This document shows positions 5,758 through 6,760 of a stretch of DNA of 6,760 bases, in pieces (the stretch's first letter is position 1; each line of letters starts with the position of its first letter). Under the pieces are notes generated by a model that ran no database searches, was not told the origin of the DNA, and worked only from the letters and a program-made list of their open reading frames with translations. Source of the DNA: JAKATY01 sp038876335 (GTDB taxonomy: Archaea; Micrarchaeota; Micrarchaeia; Micrarchaeales; Micrarchaeaceae); assembly GCA_038876335.1 (NCBI GenBank), contig JAVYYS010000035.1:1-6760 (forward strand), written 5' to 3'. A program made the translations under genes and the position numbers.

Positions 5758-5977
5758 GCTTGTGTAGTGCCGCATGTATGCCAAGTATGGCTTGAATGGC
5801 TTCGTCAATCTACAGTGCGCCTCGTTCTGCTATACCTCTTATCACACTCTCTATGACTACCTTTATCACGCCTTTTGTGTTGGAAATTATGCTTGCCCTC
5901 GCCACCATGCTCACCGGAAGCGCGTTGCAACCGTACGAATTTCCAGGGCAGGAATAGAGCCGTAGAAGCAAAAGACT
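5758..5977. other. Intergenic stretch with short open frames on both strands, no supported gene
   Basis: I see no tRNA, repeat or recognisable gene. On the plus strand, 5796-5957 would give a 53-residue product with a hydrophobic middle (residues 14-38) that could span a membrane. It lacks a Shine-Dalgarno sequence or TATA box. On the minus strand, 5908-5810 gives 32 residues ending GIAERGAL before a TAG, and the same frame continues past it with IDEAIQAILGIHAALHKH to a double TAA at 5755-5750. That could be the decayed remnant of a gene upstream of the deaminase fusion. Neither is convincing. Confidence 0.3.
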
Positions 5978-5990
5978 TATATATTTATAT
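5977..5990 (+). promoter_or_regulatory. TATA box of the vapBC operon
   Basis: The sequence ttatatatttatat, preceded by a purine-rich agcaaaagac, is a strong archaeal promoter. Its centre near 5984 predicts transcription starting at about 6009, only a few bases before the ATG at 6014. The vapB message is therefore probably leaderless. Confidence 0.65.
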
Positions 5991-6000
5991 GTATACATAT
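5987..6000 (+). promoter_or_regulatory. Perfect 14-bp palindrome, likely VapB or VapBC operator
   Basis: The sequence atatgtatacatat is its own reverse complement and overlaps the downstream edge of the TATA box, ahead of the predicted transcription start. VapBC operons are typically autoregulated by the antitoxin or complex binding inverted repeats at the promoter, so this is a good operator candidate. AT-rich composition makes some palindromes likely by chance. Confidence 0.5.
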
Positions 6001-6013
6001 CAATAGCGATTAT

Positions 6014-6235
6014 ATGCCGAAGCAAGTGATGCTATCAGATGCTGCATACAGCATGCTAGCCCGAAGGAAGGGGAATAAGAGTTTCTCAGAAATCATTATC
6101 GAGTTAATTGAGGATAAAAAGAGAGCGGCGAAGGATCCTAAGAAGCTGTTAGAGATAAATGGTATAATCAAGACAAAGAAGCCCGTCTCGTGGAGTACGC
6201 AGGTTGATGAGGTCTTGTATGGTGATAAATTATGA
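6014..6235 (+). CDS. vapB: VapB-type antitoxin (UPF0330/DUF217-like)
   Basis: The 73-residue product has the layout of archaeal VapB antitoxins. The N-terminal part, PKQVMLSDAAYSMLARRKG followed by KSFSEIIIELIED, matches the family pattern of a short strand, 'lsdeaYerL', and 'eSFSdvI'. This is the DNA-binding and dimerisation half. The C-terminal 35 residues, rich in Lys and including WSTQVDEVLYG, would wrap the toxin. ATG at 6014 is close behind the TATA box, indicating a leaderless message. Its TGA overlaps the vapC ATG (ATGA, positions 6232-6235), the classic antitoxin-then-toxin arrangement with translational coupling. It is expected to neutralise the following PIN toxin and to repress its own promoter. 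Confidence 0.85.
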   Translation: MPKQVMLSDAAYSMLARRKGNKSFSEIIIELIEDKKRAAKDPKKLLEINGIIKTKKPVSWSTQVDEVLYGDKL

Positions 6236-6669
6236 TAATCTTGGATACCAGTGTGCTATTTGGATTTGAAGTAGAATCAGACAACAAGCACGACGACGCG
6301 GTCAAGATTGTGAATGACGCGGTTACTGGAGTTTATGGCAGCGCCATTATTACAGATTATATCTTTGATGAAACGGTGACACTTACGTTGGCTAGAACAA
6401 AGGACTTATCTAAATCGATTTCTGTTGGGGAACACCTTAGCAATCTGGAGATTTTAAAGATAAATCAGGCTATATTTGATGCTGCATGGGCTATCTTCAA
6501 GGCGCAAAAAGCCAAGAAGAACCTTAGCTTTACGGATTGCACAACCATAGCCGCGATGAAGCTGAATGGTATAGACAAAGTAGCTACCTTTGATTCCGGG
6601 TTTAGCCAGGCGAAGTACATAAAAGTAATTAACTCAGCGAGCGGGAAGCCTTCTTCCGCAAGGGGGTAG
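6232..6669 (+). CDS. vapC: VapC-type PIN-domain ribonuclease toxin
   Basis: The 145-residue product is a PIN-domain protein. The four acidic metal-binding positions are in place: Asp5 in ILDTSVLFG, Glu47 in DYIFDETVT, Asp102 in SFTDCTTIAAM and Asp121 in VATFDSGF. VapC toxins are Mg-dependent endoribonucleases that cut tRNA, rRNA or mRNA and slow translation until bound by VapB. The target here cannot be predicted. It is co-transcribed with vapB with a four-base overlap. The last dozen residues (SASGKPSSARG) look like a non-conserved tail, and the DNA encoding them forms an imperfect hairpin (6641-6659). All active-site residues are intact, so the toxin is expected to be functional. Confidence 0.9.
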   Translation: MIILDTSVLFGFEVESDNKHDDAVKIVNDAVTGVYGSAIITDYIFDETVTLTLARTKDLSKSISVGEHLSNLEILKINQAIFDAAWAIFKAQKAKKNLSFTDCTTIAAMKLNGIDKVATFDSGFSQAKYIKVINSASGKPSSARG

Positions 6670-6725
6670 TTCACCGCCTCTGATTCTACATATCTATCTT
6701 TACGGCGCTACGGCTCTGAACTGCC

Positions 6726-6738
6726 TTTGTTATTTTTT
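6726..6738 (+). terminator. Possible T-rich terminator after vapC
   Basis: The tract tttgttatttttt lies about 57 bases beyond the vapC stop and could end the vapBC transcript in the usual archaeal manner. The remaining bases to the window end (6739-6760) hold nothing I can name. Confidence 0.3.
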
Positions 6739-6760
6739 GCATCCTTGAACAACAGTTTGT

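Noticed and set aside
6641..6659. Imperfect hairpin (gcgggaag pairing with cttccgc) as a vapC terminator
   Set aside because: It lies within the vapC coding end, has a bulge and is not followed directly by a T run.
6708..6758. C-terminal end of a minus-strand gene at the right edge (frame ending KGSSEP before TAG)
   Set aside because: Only about 16 codons are visible, and the other two minus frames also end with plausible tails, so no frame can be chosen.

Overview
The window looks archaeal. The tryptophanyl-tRNA synthetase has the archaeal/eukaryotic architecture, the toxin-antitoxin pair has the archaeal VapB (UPF0330-like) plus PIN layout, promoters are TATA/BRE-like with short or absent leaders, and a compact zinc-ribbon protein and a stand-alone EF-Tu domain-2-like protein sit nearby. 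Genes are small and tightly packed with moderate GC. A small-genome (DPANN-type) archaeon is a reasonable guess, but it is inference and no rRNA or tRNA is present to confirm it.

Layout from left to right: an unrecognised protein (5-379, +, possibly truncated by the window edge); an intergenic stretch with an orphan promoter-like site and a T-rich tract; a four-CxxC zinc-ribbon protein (646-1035, +) with its own TATA box; convergent to it, a two-gene minus-strand operon of an EF-Tu domain-2-like protein (2228-1875) and an abutting class I SAM methyltransferase (1874-1107). A divergent promoter region separates these from trpS (2531-3634, +). Facing trpS are a decayed second methyltransferase (about 4045-3620, -) with one nonsense codon and two frameshifts, and the CYTH triphosphate-tunnel protein (4607-4023, -) just upstream of it. 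Next is a 327-residue fusion of a cytidine-deaminase-like domain to a YunG-like domain (5714-4731, -) with a near-perfect Shine-Dalgarno sequence. A poorly coding stretch of about 300 bases follows, then a vapBC toxin-antitoxin operon (6014-6669, +) with a TATA box and a perfect 14-bp palindrome before the start. The last 90 bases hold no gene I can support.

Functionally the window is a patchwork: translation (trpS, the EF-Tu-like barrel), nucleotide or triphosphate chemistry (the deaminase fusion, CYTH), SAM-dependent methylation (one live and one dead gene) and a toxin-antitoxin module. The best candidate for something undescribed is the deaminase-YunG fusion. No CRISPR array, insertion sequence or tRNA was seen.
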